Below are positions 23,215-33,854 of a stretch of DNA of 64,000 nt, piece by piece. Location: NCBI RefSeq assembly GCF_958450345.1, contig NC_088781.1, forward strand, positions 53,274,315-53,338,314, read 5' to 3'. Within the stretch, counting starts at the first letter, position 1; the number at the start of each line of letters is the position of its first letter. Origin of the DNA: Calliphora vicina. Lineage: Eukaryota > Arthropoda > Insecta > Diptera > Calliphoridae. The position numbers were made by a program, and so were the translations under genes. The notes beneath the pieces are model-generated. The model had not been told where the DNA came from, did not search any database, and was given only the letters and a program-made list of their open reading frames with translations.

Positions 23215-23700
23215 CTCTTCTCTTCTAATACAAATGGATCTAAGATAAATATAGGCGCGCTAGCTGCTGTCTTCATAGATAAGACTGATCGGATATCCTA
23301 AGATCTTGGAGGTCTTGCATCGGAATTAATAACGGCGAACTTCACTAGAGGGGGAAATTTTACAATCAAGCGGAGCTGAAGGCTTTGGATCTAAGAGAGA
23401 ATTCTCGACGAATGCAGTAGGATGATATCTTGGTGGTCTTGCATCGAAATTGATATTGGCGAACTTCAGAGGGGTAGATGTGGTTATTTAGGCCGACAAT
23501 CAAGCTTTGGATCAAAGATGGAGATAGGTTGGAGACTAAAGACTGATCGGATGTCATATAAACTTCTGGACGAATCATCGTATATTTTTCTTCCATCGGA
23601 ATTGATAACGGCAATCTTCACTAGATGGATAAATGTGAATATTTATGCTGACAGTCAAGCAGTCAAACAATATAGTAGGGACTGTGAAATAGCTCTATGT
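23215..23700 (+). pseudogene. LINE RNase H domain relic with internal duplications
   Basis: Pieces of an RNase H domain from an I/R1-type LINE: GSKINIGALAAVF near 23238, AELKALDL near 23374, and NVNIYADSQAVKQ near 23632, carrying the sites of catalytic Glu and Asp residues. A segment with TCGGAATTGATAACGG recurs three times (about 23318, 23445, 23595), so local duplication has inflated the domain. Many stops. Confidence 0.6.
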
Positions 23701-24207
23701 TAGATTTAAGGAAGTTCACATAGTTAATGTGTGTACATAGTTGATTCATAGTGAGTCCTCAGATTGCAGCTTCATTATCACCAGTGACCTTCATAGGCAC
23801 AATTTAGTCATTCGTTGAGACATGAAGTGAAGAATGTTCTCTCCTTCCTCACCTGTGTTTTTCCAATGAATGGCAATATCTGAGATGTTTTTCACATTGA
23901 AGTTGGTGAACTTTGGTACTCTATATTCTAAAAGGAAAAATATCTAAACCATTTAAGACGATTGCATGGTAGTGTCTCTTATTGAGAGAGGAAGTGAAGG
24001 ATGTTCTCATATTTCTCACATAACCTACACTTTCCCTTCAAATTACAATCTCCGAGAAGTTTATCACATTGTTGAAGTAATTAATCTAAAATCATAACTC
24101 TTCCTACAATAATATTTGTAATAATTTCAACTGCTACTGAAACCACCAAATTTTAATTCGCTGGGTTCCATATGCTGTGGCGTTTGAGTTGAGATACCTG
24201 CCGATTT

Positions 24208-24322
24208 TATATTTGTTTGCGCCTTTTCGCTGTTCAGTTGCGGTCAGTGAGCGCCAATCATTTTAAACATTTGCATGTTGCATACAACAATTCAACGTTC
24301 AATCAACTAAATACCAAACAAC
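24208..24322 (+). promoter_or_regulatory. Candidate core promoter and short first exon
   Basis: TATATTT at 24208 stands 28 bases before the A of TTCAGTTG (24236), an insect initiator of good quality. The transcript would start TTGCGGTCAGTGAGCG, run through CAA/ACT-rich 5'UTR-like sequence and meet a GTATGT donor-like site at 24323. No downstream coding exon is recognised, so it may serve a distant gene, a transposon or nothing. Confidence 0.25.
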
Positions 24323-24329
24323 GTATGTA

Positions 24330-24960
24330 TGTGCAGTACACACCGAAATATGCTCGTACATTTAAACATGATTTAAAAACAAAACGCTAAATTATTTACG
24401 AATCAAATAAGTTGGGGAAAAAAAAACTATTGTTGCCGCTCCCGCTGCGGCTGTTTGTTGGTTGCATTTACAAGTCATGAACATCATTTAAACATGATGT
24501 GTACGAGTACGTACGTACGGAACGTACAAGTATTATTTGACTTTAAACATGATGCCATGATGTGGCATCGTTGAAATGGAATTTGTTTTGTTTTTCTTTG
24601 TAAGATGAGTAAACAGATTTTTTTCATTGTTACTTTTTCATAAATACCGTTTATATTCTAACAAAAAATGCCCTACAAGTGGTTTTTAAAGTTCTAATTG
24701 GTTTAAGAACAAAGACAAATTTGTATGCCTTTCACTTCAGTTGCGAAGGTTTTCCACTAGAAATTCTAAGAACACTTATTTTTTTTATATTTTCCAATGT
24801 TGGCTCCTTTTCTCAACATCATCGGGTACTTTCCAAATACATAATGAGATTTGCTCAACCCTTATTCACACTGATGTATTAATTTGTGTTTTGAGGCATA
24901 AAATACCAAAAGACAGTCCACGGCGAATTTATACCGGCAAATTGGAGTGATTTCATTTAT
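24330..24960. other. Non-coding stretch with repeated TTTAAACATGAT motif
   Basis: The motif TTTAAACATGAT occurs near 24359, 24486 and 24541; a related TTTAAACATTTGCATG lies at 24262. A palindromic GTACGTACGTAC lies near 24509. Otherwise no gene. Confidence 0.4.
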
Positions 24961-25058
24961 GTTTTATATATGGAGTTTAACAGCCTCAACAGTGAGTCAA
25001 TTGTTTTGATTGAATATTGTCGCAGTATTCAAAAACTGGATCTAACTGGGTCGCTCTT

Positions 25059-25210
25059 GACACTTCTGAAAACGAAAATATACCTGAATTACTGTGCGGA
25101 TTCATTGTCCAAGATGGAAGCCTCAATCTTAGATGACACTTCTGAAAACGAAAATATACCTGAATTACTGTGCGGATTCATTGTCCAAGATGGAAGCCTC
25201 AATCTTTGAT
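25059..25210. repeat. 76-bp perfect-looking tandem duplication
   Basis: GACACTTCTGAAAACG... at 25059-25134 is repeated at 25135-25210, with a single visible difference near the end. It lies just upstream of a LINE 3' fragment. Confidence 0.8.
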
Positions 25211-25289
25211 TATGAGGTTGATTGATTGGTAACACCACACTGGTAAACATATTCCGCGTGATCTACTACGGAATTCGGCTGCAGTGATC

Positions 25290-25590
25290 ACATGTCTCTG
25301 CCTGATCGGTATGCATACTCAGAGATTGAATCTGCTATATAATTACTTCTGTAGAAGTTGCCATGAGGAAGGAGAGCATGAGACTGTGAAGCATCCCCTC
25401 TGTTACTGTTCGGCCCTGCCAGACCGAGATTGGAAAGTCTGGGAAAATTCTTTGCGCATGACCTTACGTATCTGTTGGGTATGAACGTTTGATGGTTTGG
25501 TAAGTTTGAAGAATTATATTTTTCCTTAAACCTTTCTACAAGGGGACCAATGAGGGACCCATGTGTGTCACATTTAGAAGTTGATTGCCT
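25290..25590 (+). pseudogene. LINE ORF2 C-terminus with zinc-knuckle end (I/R1 type)
   Basis: Reads LYNYFCRSCHEEGEHETVKH then PLCYCSALPDRD, matching the Cys/His C-terminal motif (CxxC...HxxxxC) that follows RNase H in I- and R1-type LINEs. After the stop, GGACCAATGAGGGACCCATG leads into a 3' region of the type seen downstream of such elements. The rest of the element is absent, or is the relic at 23215-23700. Confidence 0.65.
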
Positions 25591-26188
25591 GTTTAACTTA
25601 ACATAACATCAAAGTCTAATCTATCATTCTCCATAACTGTGATGAAATTAACAGATCTAAACGAGAAATCCAAAATCGATGTCTCAGACCTATACTCCAC
25701 ATTTTTTGTCGTCAAATTTGATGATAGGATTCGAGCTTGCAAACCTACACTTCTGAAAATAAACTTAAAAAAACCTGTCAGACCAGCAATTGCATGGATA
25801 TGGCAAATCGTGATGATAATCTCATGTAGAACGAAATGAAACAATTGGTAACTGTCATGAATGGAAAGCTTTTGAATCTAGGAACTTTTGTTCTTCGTAT
25901 ATTGCTCCAGTGGATGAGCGCAATTCCCACTAACTATTGCCACGTCTAAGAAACAAAATATCACATGTTACTCGCTCAAGGGCTGGATATCGCTTGTAAA
26001 ACTCATCAGCTTTTCAACGGAATAGGAACTAACTCTTTGAATATAACAATACTTTATCCCCTGATTTTTTTTTGCAGATTGATCGATATAGGGAATGTTC
26101 AATCATAAGTGGACATGCGACCATGTGAGAAAAATATTTAAGAAAGCACAAATAATCTATGAGCCTTGGTGAAGACCTTCACTGTTAG
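25591..26188. other. Non-coding stretch
   Basis: Short overlapping frames on both strands (25593-25844, 25639-25839) have no recognised domain. Nothing else seen. Confidence 0.4.
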
Positions 26189-26190
26189 TA

Positions 26191-26609
26191 TTGGGTGTAT
26201 GACTTAAAAATCCGGGATTTACAATAGATGACGTCATATCCGAGAAGTTTGGATTTACTTCTTTAATTTGTGCCGCTCACCAAAGTTTATGGTGAATGTG
26301 TTCTTTGACACAGAAGACAAAGATCGCCCAGGCTAGCCAAAAATGTTTAAATACCAAGAATTAGAGGCATTACTCCATGAAGATTGTTGTCAAACTTAAC
26401 AAAAGATTGCAAAATCATTGGGAGCTACTCAAGCAGCAATTTCAAAACGTTTGCGAGCAGCAGTATTCATCCAAAAGCAAAGAAATTTGAAACCGAGAGA
26501 CCTTGAAAGACGATTTTGCATGTCCGAAATGATGTTTGAATGCATCATGTCATTACTTGCGATACAAAATGGATCCATTACGATAACCCGGAGCATAATG
26601 GATCGTAAG
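26191..26609 (+). pseudogene. mariner (irritans-type) transposon, 5' part
   Basis: Starts after a TA with TTGGGTGTATGACTTAAAAA, a mariner terminal inverted repeat also found at 48197. The transposase N-terminus follows: YQELEALLHEDC, then KSLGATQAAISKRL, FIQKQ, LKPRDLERRFCMSEMMFE, the helix-turn-helix region of mariner. A stop follows HEDCCQT. The open frame is cut at 26609 by the hAT-type element. Confidence 0.8.
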
Positions 26610-27136
26610 TAGAGATGCCAAACGGGGAATCCCGTTCCCGAACCCCGGGAATCCCGTTCCCGGGGTTTTCGGAATTTTCTGAATCCCGAAGCCCGGGATT
26701 TTTTAATTTTCAATCCCGGGGTTTTCGGGATTTTCCAAATCCCGTTTTTCATAAATAAATATGGGAAATTGTCATTTTTGTGTGCCTTTTTCATGCATTT
26801 TGACATTCTACATGCCCGAATATCACAAAGTGATGTCCAGCAAAGTTGTTAAGCTCAACTCCTGCTACAATATAGTTAATAAAGGAAAACGGTATTTTTG
26901 GTTTTCCTAGAATGGGGCTCTTGAAAATCAATTCTTCACCCTTTATTGTAAGTTGTCTAACAAAACTCAATTTAAATTCAAATGAAATAGATTTTATCTC
27001 AGATGAGAAGCTCGAACAAAATTAACATATTTCGATTGCTAAAAGGCTAAAAGATAAGGTACTGTTACCAGTATGTACATTAGGCTGTGTCGATTTGTAT
27101 GGACGATCAAAAAGTAAAAAATCGTATAGCAGAAAC

Positions 27137-27350
27137 GCAATCTACGGAAAATTCTAAGAATGTTTCCTCAAGAAACTATAGGTCTAAAATCAAATCCTAT
27201 CTTGCGCATTTAGTCTTTTATCGAATTAAAAACTATTAAAAAAAATAAATAATGAAATATCATTGGATAAAAGACGAAATCGCAAGATAGGATTTGATTT
27301 TAGACCTATGGTTTCTTGGGGAAAATTTCTTAGAATTTTCTGTAGAATGC
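27137..27350. repeat. Large hairpin, ~85-bp arms
   Basis: Left arm 27137-27222 and right arm 27266-27350 are near-perfect inverted copies sharing AGGTCTAAAATCAAATCCTA and AAAATTCTAAGAA blocks, with a ~43-bp loop. Lies inside the hAT-type element, just before the Tc1 relic; possibly an independent palindromic MITE. Confidence 0.75.
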
Positions 27351-27437
27351 TTTTATGCTTTTTAGTGTCTAATAAAAATTAATTGCTAAATAAAAAAATT
27401 TCTTTCTATTGTAAATACAAATAATCGGACAGCAGGG

Positions 27438-28200
27438 TAACAGTTTGGAGAAGGCCAAACACTGAATTGGAAAATTACAATGTAGTAAACACTGTCAAAC
27501 ATGGTGGATAAGGAGTCATGTTGTGGGGTTGTATGGCTGTAGATGGTGTAGGGAACTTAGTTTTCATCGACGGTTCAATGGACAAAACAGTGTACCTTAA
27601 TATTTTAAAAGAAAACCTACTACAATGCGCTCTAAAGTTAAAGCTTGGGAATATTACTGTTATCAACAGTACAATGACCCCAAACACACAGCTCATGACG
27701 TCCGAATATGAATAGTGCATCATGTTCCCCACATTCTCCCGACTCCTCCGCAATCACCTGACATGAATCCCATAGAAAATCTGTGGGATAAATTTGCCGA
27801 ACGTGTAGGAAAGCACTATATTATTAGTAAGACTCAACTTAAAGAAGTCCTGTTATAAGAATGGCAAAATATTGGAGCTGACGTCACCAAAAATTGCCAA
27901 GACGATTAAAATAAGTCATTAAAAAGATAGGCTACTCCACAAAATATTAAACTATTAAAAAAAAACTATTTTCCTATTAAAAATTAGAAACTGTGTGAAT
28001 ATTTTTGTCCCCTTTAAATTCGAACTTCGAAACATTAGTTAAATTTTTTTTCTGAAATGTGCCAAAAAAATATTTATTTATATTTTTTATATTTTTTTGA
28101 AGCCCATACGAAAGTTGTGGCCTTCGTTTAAAAAATATGGAAGATTTAAGCTAAATCTGTATGCTGTGTGAATATTTAAGTCCGGCACTGTACATAGTTA
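27438..28200 (+). pseudogene. Tc1-like transposase relic with 3' terminal repeat
   Basis: Reads VTVWRRPNTELENYNV, then VMLWGCMAVDGVGNLVFIDG and TVYLNILKENLLQCALK, then in shifted frames PQSPDMNPIENLWDKF near 27750 and a decayed C-terminus to about 27950. These are standard Tc1 blocks around the catalytic triad; the second Asp (usual DNDPKH) is changed to MTPNT. GCTGTGTGAATATTTAAGTC then CGGCACTG before a TA at 28201 is a Tc1 inverted-repeat end; a second similar motif lies near 27990. The 5' end is missing. Confidence 0.8.
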
Positions 28201-28343
28201 TGTACGTTTCTATCTTATAATTTTCGGGATTTTAGATTTCCCGAAAATCCCGAAACCCCGGGTCGGGATTCCGGGATTCTTTACCAAATTCCGAACACCG
28301 GGATTTTAAAAAATCAGTCCCGATTAGCATCTCTAATCGTAAG

Positions 28344-28865
28344 TGATGCCCGAATTGACACCTAAGTCAAATATACATTACGCTAAGGTAATTCTATTTG
28401 GTGAGATCAAAAGGGGTCCTATTATTAGCTGCTGCAAGCTGTCTAGGCTATCACAGGGAACCTCTATCGAACGCAACTAATTCGTTTGAAATGAGTTTTT
28501 GCCGAAAAACGCCCAGAATATAAAGCCAGACATGAAACCGTTATATTCCATCATAACAACTCTCGGCCACATTATGCAATACCTGTTAAAAAGTATTTAG
28601 AACAAAGTGGTTGGGAAGTTTTAACTCACCCGCGTTATAGATAAGACTTTGCCTTGTCCGACTACTATTTGTTTCGATCGATGTAGAAAGCTCTCTCTGG
28701 GATACGCTTCACATCAGATCAGAGCATCCGATATTGGCTTGATTCGTTCTTGGCCTCAAAACATGAGCAGTTTTAAACGTATTCTACGTATTTTATGGTA
28801 CCGAATAATTTCTTATATCGATGAATGCAACAACATAGAGGCGATCAACGGAAGCGGAAATTAAT
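28344..28865 (+). pseudogene. mariner transposon, 3' part
   Basis: Continues the 26191 copy after the hAT-type insertion. Reads in several frames: KVILFGEIKRGPIIS near 28386, KVFAEKRPEYKARHETVIFH region near 28495, then HNNSRPHYAIPVKKYLEQSG (usual HDNARPH, so the catalytic Asp is Asn here), and LSGIRFTSDQSIRYWLDSFL. No right terminal repeat is found, so the 3' end is lost. Confidence 0.75.
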
Positions 28866-28869
28866 GAAC

Positions 28870-29508
28870 TTTGTGTGGCGTGTGAGTTTTTTCAAAACCC
28901 ATTTAGATGGCGATCGGCTGTTTATGTTCAAGTGAGGGGTAGAAGAATACTTTCGTAGACAACTAGGATTGTAAATTGTTGGAAATCTTGTTGTTATTTC
29001 CTATGTTTTTTTTAATTCTTTGTTAAATTTGTATTTGTTTATATTCCTCAAACAAAAGATCCATTTTTACATGACTTAAATTGCTTTGATCTTTTCGATT
29101 CGGTTTCTTTATAACCATATTGTTGTCATGCTCTTATGAATTAAACAAAATATTAAAATGTTTCAATAAGATTTCCTGAAATTCATTTCATTATTGTTTC
29201 ACTTTTACTTTTTATTTCGATAAACCACATTAAATATTAAAAATAAACTGCCGAGATTAAATAAATGAACGTAAGGTGCCTTTAGAACGCTTTTAACCGC
29301 TCATAAATTCTTTGGTGTGTATTTCTTTTGAAAACTCTCTGTTTTGAGAGACGAAACAATCAAATGCAATAAATATTATAATTAATATGGAATTTTTTTT
29401 GTTTGTATAGTTACACACAAAACGTATGCTTAAAATCAAGGCAATTACTTGGAACAAAAATGATTGTATTTTAATTATAATCTTGTGTGAGAATTTTCTA
29501 TATGTAAG
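28870..29508. other. Non-coding stretch
   Basis: No gene or repeat recognised; A/T-rich with ordinary complexity. Confidence 0.4.
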
Positions 29509-29856
29509 ACACTGAGAGAAATTAAAGCAGATATATAAAAATAAAACTTATACTTTGTTTAATTTAAGTATTTTATAAAAAGAATACATATTAGTTGTGG
29601 CAATCGAATTTGTTGCCAATCGAATTATTCCAATTTTTTGGTTTCTAATATTATTAGATTAAATGGTTTAAAATTTGGCGGCCACAACTGTTCGGTCTTT
29701 AAAACAGAGTGAGGGTTTGATGATGTAATTTTAGGATCGGACCTTTATGTTATAATTTGTCTGACATCATATAATATTGGTCCATCAAAATTGTACATTT
29801 CTAATGTCTTTCTTTTTATCATCTATATTCTTTGGCTGATAAATTTCTCTCAGTGT
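29509..29856. mobile_element. 348-bp MITE with ACACTGAGAGAAATT ends
   Basis: Perfect 15-bp terminal inverted repeats at 29509-29523 and 29842-29856. The interior is AT-rich and non-coding. Target duplication is unclear (possibly TA lost at the left), so the superfamily is not assigned. Confidence 0.75.
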
Positions 29857-30490
29857 ATAGTTTAGGGTTAAATTGTATTTGCATTGTTTTGTTTCGGCTT
29901 TATCTATTTATACTCATATACATATATGTATTTAAGTATAGACTTTTTATTATGTACACACATAATCACATACTACTTTTATAAAATATAATGAAATCTG
30001 TTAAGATTCTGATTTCTACAAGTACTAAATATTCACTTGTAAAAATAAACGTATGCACGAGAATGAGTTTCTTATTCAGCGGACCATGACCATGTTATTT
30101 TTTTGTTGTTCATTCTTCAGCTTCTTATTTATTATTACTAAACTCATGTACACACAAAAATATTAACAAACATTTGAATAAATGTAAGTAAATTTACACA
30201 TACTTTAACACCAAAGAAGTGGTAAATTTACAAGATATCATTACGCGAACTTTGTGATGTATTTAGCCGGGCAGGCTTATTGTGATCATGCACAGAGAGA
30301 GAAATAATTGGAAATGGTTTAGTATGGTACCGATTCATTCTGTTCTTCGTCCAGACAACTATCGAAAAACCTGTTACATGTAGTGTCCATTGAAAATTAA
30401 ATTTTTCCAGATGCACATATATCCTGGAAACTATTTAAAATCGATAATATTAAAATTTAATTTGAAAATACATTTGGATTTGAGAGACTT
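29857..30490. other. Non-coding stretch
   Basis: A 62-codon minus-strand frame at 30228-30416 has no recognised domain. Nothing else seen. Confidence 0.35.
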
Positions 30491-30499
30491 GATTGACGT

Positions 30500-31110
30500 C
30501 TAGAGATTTAATTCTCAGATTCTTCTCACTGTATCGATTGCTTAAATTTCTCACTGGAAAGCCGTGTATATATCGTACATTTAAATCTAAAAGAAACCAT
30601 GAAATCAAGCCAGTGTTTGCAGGTTTACCACAGCCATGTTTTATTGCTATTCTAATCTTAAAAGTCGGCTTAAGATTGGGCTGTCTTCTGTTTGTGAGAT
30701 GATGCCGTAACCAATACGGTTATGCTTTAGTCTGATCGACTCTTTGAGTTTTGGAACCGACATAATAGAAATTCATTTGATGTAGATATCAAGGATAGAT
30801 TAGCATCGTCTCCAGACAGCCCTAAGGAGTGAAACTCATGGTGAATGTAAAGGCAGGACAGGCTAATCTCGGTACCTTGTACAGAATGGAAAGCAGTGTT
30901 TTTTTGTCTACCTCCAGTCAAGAAATATACCCCAGAATACATCCTATGAACCCTGTGTTCATCCAGCGTACAATATAGGGTTTGAGACCACATCTCTTCT
31001 CACTCAGCATTAGGTTTCCACGAGAGCTTAAAGTTCAAAATTACGACAAGGTTTTTGACTTCCCTCGAAAATTGTAGAATGGAACCATCCAACTGTAGTT
31101 TTAATTCAGA
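30500..31110 (-). pseudogene. LINE reverse-transcriptase 3' fragment (degraded)
   Basis: Minus strand reads LDGSILQFSREVKNLVVIL near 31095-31035 and NFKLSWK, the post-catalytic RT block usually read as a LDG...VKNLGV.LD..L.W pattern, then a broken frame 30993-30727. Several frameshifts. The clade cannot be fixed. Confidence 0.5.
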
Positions 31111-31189
31111 GGTTATCCAAAAAGATTGCACCAGAAGCAACAATGGAATCCTTGTATTTATCGTCAAAAATTATTCTGAAGCTGGATAT

Positions 31190-31455
31190 AATCACCCCTA
31201 TCGTGAAAAAATGTGAAATTTGTGTTCCCATGAAATATCCATTTCCCTTGAAGGGAAAATTGCTATCGTGATATTCCCCTAAACTTTTCATTCACAATAG
31301 TTGATTTTATTCGTAACAGCTGTTTAATGTTTACAAAATTCCATCTAAAAATTTCACAACATGGGGAATTTTTTCCCGTGAACAAATTTTATGAACGAAA
31401 AATGGGAAAAGGGAAAATATTTCATGTGAAATATTGATTCGCGATAGGGGTGAAT
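31190..31455. mobile_element. ~265-bp MITE with CACCCCTATCG ends
   Basis: Left end ATCACCCCTATCGTGAAAAA and right end CGCGATAGGGGTGAAT are inverted. Near both ends TTTCACATGAAATATTT-type sequence recurs. Non-coding. It interrupts surrounding LINE-like sequence. Confidence 0.65.
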
Positions 31456-32065
31456 ATATGTTCTAACATCATTTGGTCCATCGTCAATCTATCAGGAGCT
31501 TTAGGGAAATGTCGCAAAGGCGTGGTTTCTTTGGAATCTAACCAACACTCAATAATATTTTCCTTCAACCGCTCAATCTCTTTTAAAGTCTCCGAAATGC
31601 ATATAGATCAAATTAAAGAAAATTGCTTCAGGGACTTTATTTTTATTGATCTAACGAACCCTTTGAATTCCACAATGATAAGAGAAAGCCTGGCAAAACT
31701 GTTCTTACTTACATATATCTGATGTTTCTCAGAGCAAACCCCGTCTCACAGAGCATTGAGTTATATTTGTTGTACCATATCACTGATCCCAGTTTCTCTC
31801 AGGTATCAATGAGAATAATCAAACCATTCTGATCTTTCAAGAACTGATATATCTGTTTAGTAATTGGTAAGTCCTGGTTCACAATCAGGCCACTCTATAC
31901 ACTGTTGAAGAAGGCTGATGGTGCGATTATTTACTAATTACACCCTTCTTACTAATTACACCCTTCACCAGAGTATATAAAGGGTTAGAATGCATTTTTT
32001 CATTTAAAAATATTTTTGAGATACTTCAAATAATTTCATTGGATTGTAAAGAAGTCATGTTCCGA
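31456..32065. other. Unassigned stretch with mini-me end remnant
   Basis: A 90-codon plus-strand frame at 31450-31722 matches nothing I recognise. At 31945-31990, CCCTTCACCAGAGTATATAA resembles the end of mini-me-like copy 2. Confidence 0.3.
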
Positions 32066-32890
32066 TTAAGTATGGAATAAAATATCCCTCAATGATGAGA
32101 TACCATTACTCTTTTCATGAAATTTTCCATGAATTTTTAACAAAAGTGGTATATCACCGATGACGCGTTGAATCTCAGATTTGAGATCATTAATTGTTTC
32201 TGGTTTATTCGCATAAACCCGATATTTCACAAAACCCAAAACAAAAAATCGCACGGTGATAAATCGCATCATCGTAGTGGCTAATTGACATCAGAATTTC
32301 TTGGGATAATTTGTTGTGGAAATCTATTACTGCATGAGCGATGTGTCAAGTGTGGTGCCGTCTTGTTGAAACCACATGTCCTCCAGATCCATTTGAGGTC
32401 ACAAGAACTCCGTTATCATGTTCCTGTAACGAATGCCGTTCACAGTTACCGAAATTTCCACATCACCTTCAAAAAATTAAGGCCCAATCATGCCGCCTGA
32501 CCAAAATCCTCACCAGACAGTTGCTCGTCGTGTTGTTGTTTCTCATGGATTGCATCTGAGCTCCAAATTCGACGATTTTGTGTATTCAAGAAGCCATTCA
32601 GATGGAAGTGAGCTTCATCGGAGATGACTTGTTTCGAAAATTTGGCATTGACTTCACTTCGTTCCATTACCCATTGAACGAATTGCCGTCGTTTTCCATG
32701 ATCTGCTGGTTTGAGTTCCTGAGTAAGTCGATTTTTGTATGCATGTAGGTGGAGGTCTTTTGTCAAAATTCGCTGCGTAGTGCTTCGTGAAATTGGAAGT
32801 TATTAAGAACGATGCCGAATTGATGTTTTCGGGTTTTCGGCTACACTTTCATTTTTAGCAGCAATGTCTTACTGTCATAACCGACCCAGT
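32066..32890 (-). pseudogene. mariner-like transposase (DLTPLD group), 5' truncated
   Basis: Minus strand from 32890: RSARTTQRIL, then TKDLHLHAYKNRLTQELKPA, VISDEAHFHLNGFLN (first catalytic Asp in the usual SDEAHFHL block), QNRRIWSSD; then shifted WRTCGFNKTAPHLTHR (usual QQDGATCHTAR; Asp lost), CDLSPCDFLFWVL (third Asp), VYANKPETINDLKSEIQRVI and a SSLRDILFHT end. At least two frameshifts. This is the longest copy of this group in the window. Confidence 0.85.
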
Positions 32891-32894
32891 TTCA

Positions 32895-33045
32895 TACAAT
32901 TTTTTGACAACTTACATACATTATTCTTACAACAATATATCCGCATTATTTCCGATTGGTTGCTATTTAAAATCGAGAAAATCGGCCTACAAATGGCTGA
33001 GATATAACCAAAAATCCCTACTACCTCTATTTTTTACCTATTTTT
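32895..33045. repeat. mini-me-like internal fragment
   Basis: TTGCTATTTAAAATCGAGAAAATCGGCC...TGGCTGAGATATAACC is the reverse complement of the region near 7240-7290 in copy 2. It separates two mariner relics of different groups. Confidence 0.45.
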
Positions 33046-33074
33046 TTATTCCGCACAACGGAATCTTTCCTTCA

Positions 33075-33850
33075 ATTCAATAGCTATTAACTTTTCCCAT
33101 CTTTCTGCCAAAAGAGCCAATATCGGATACACTGTTTCAAAGTGAAGCGTATCCCAGACAGAGCGTTCTACATCGATCGACCATAATGAGGATGAGGCAA
33201 AACTTCCCATCTACTTCATTCTAAATACATTTTAAAAGGTATTGCAACAAGTGGTCGAGCGTTGTCATGACGGAATATTACGGTTTCACGTCTGGCCGCA
33301 TATACTGAGCGTTTTTCGGCAAATGCTAGCTACAAACAAATCAGTTGCGTTTGGTACAGGTTCCCCGTGATGATCTGGTCAGATTTGGATATTTGCCTTT
33401 TGTGTCGATTCGGCTGATTGGTCGTCCTTATACTTCGGGTTATCTAGTCATCAATTTTTCATCGCAAGTAAAAATGATTTTCTTTTGTAGCGTTCAAACA
33501 TCATTTCGGACATGCAAAATCGTCTTTCAAGGTATCTCGGCTTTAATTCGTATGTTAGCCAATTTCCCTGCTTTTGGATGAATCCTGCTCCTCGCACACG
33601 TTTTGAAATTGCTGCTTGAGAAGCTCGTAGTAATTTCGCAAGCTCTTGTTGAGTTTTAAAACAATCTTCATGGAGTAATGCCTCCAACTCTTGGTCTTCA
33701 AAATGTTTTGGCTGGCTTTGCGATCATTGTCTTCCATGTCAAAATCAACACTTCTGGTGATTCCGCACAAACCATATCTCGCACATTGAAACCGAAGGAA
33801 CACATTCACCATAAGCTTTTGGTGTTTTATTGGACTTTCCAATAGAATAC
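33075..33850 (-). pseudogene. mariner (irritans-type) transposase relic
   Basis: From 33842 downwards: N-terminal region, then ELEALLHEDCFKTQQELAKL, ASQAAISKRV, GFIQKQGNW, YELKPRYLERRFCMSEMMFE, KRKSFLL (DNA-binding region), then YRTQLI and FAEKRSVYAARRETVIFRHD followed by NARPLVA (second catalytic Asp kept) and SGIRFTLKQCIRYWL towards 33100. Frameshifts near 33450-33555. Terminal repeats were not found. Confidence 0.8.
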
Positions 33851-33854
33851 AAAC

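Larger units (their letters stand above)
26610..28335. mobile_element. hAT-type element inserted in mariner, 8-bp duplication
   Basis: 1726 bp with ends TAGAGATGCCAAACGGGGA and, reversed, TAGAGATGCTAATCGGGAC, flanked by the perfect 8-bp duplication ATCGTAAG (26602-26609, 28336-28343). Subterminal CCCGGGATT/AATCCCGGG repeats fill both ends (26640-26750 and 28230-28320). The interior carries an 85-bp-arm hairpin and a Tc1 relic, no hAT transposase. Mariner coding sequence resumes directly after the right duplication. It is a non-autonomous hAT element grown by later insertions. Confidence 0.88.

Noticed and set aside
31450..31722. 90-codon plus-strand frame as a gene
   Set aside because: It begins at the edge of the MITE and matches no family I recognise; no regulatory context.
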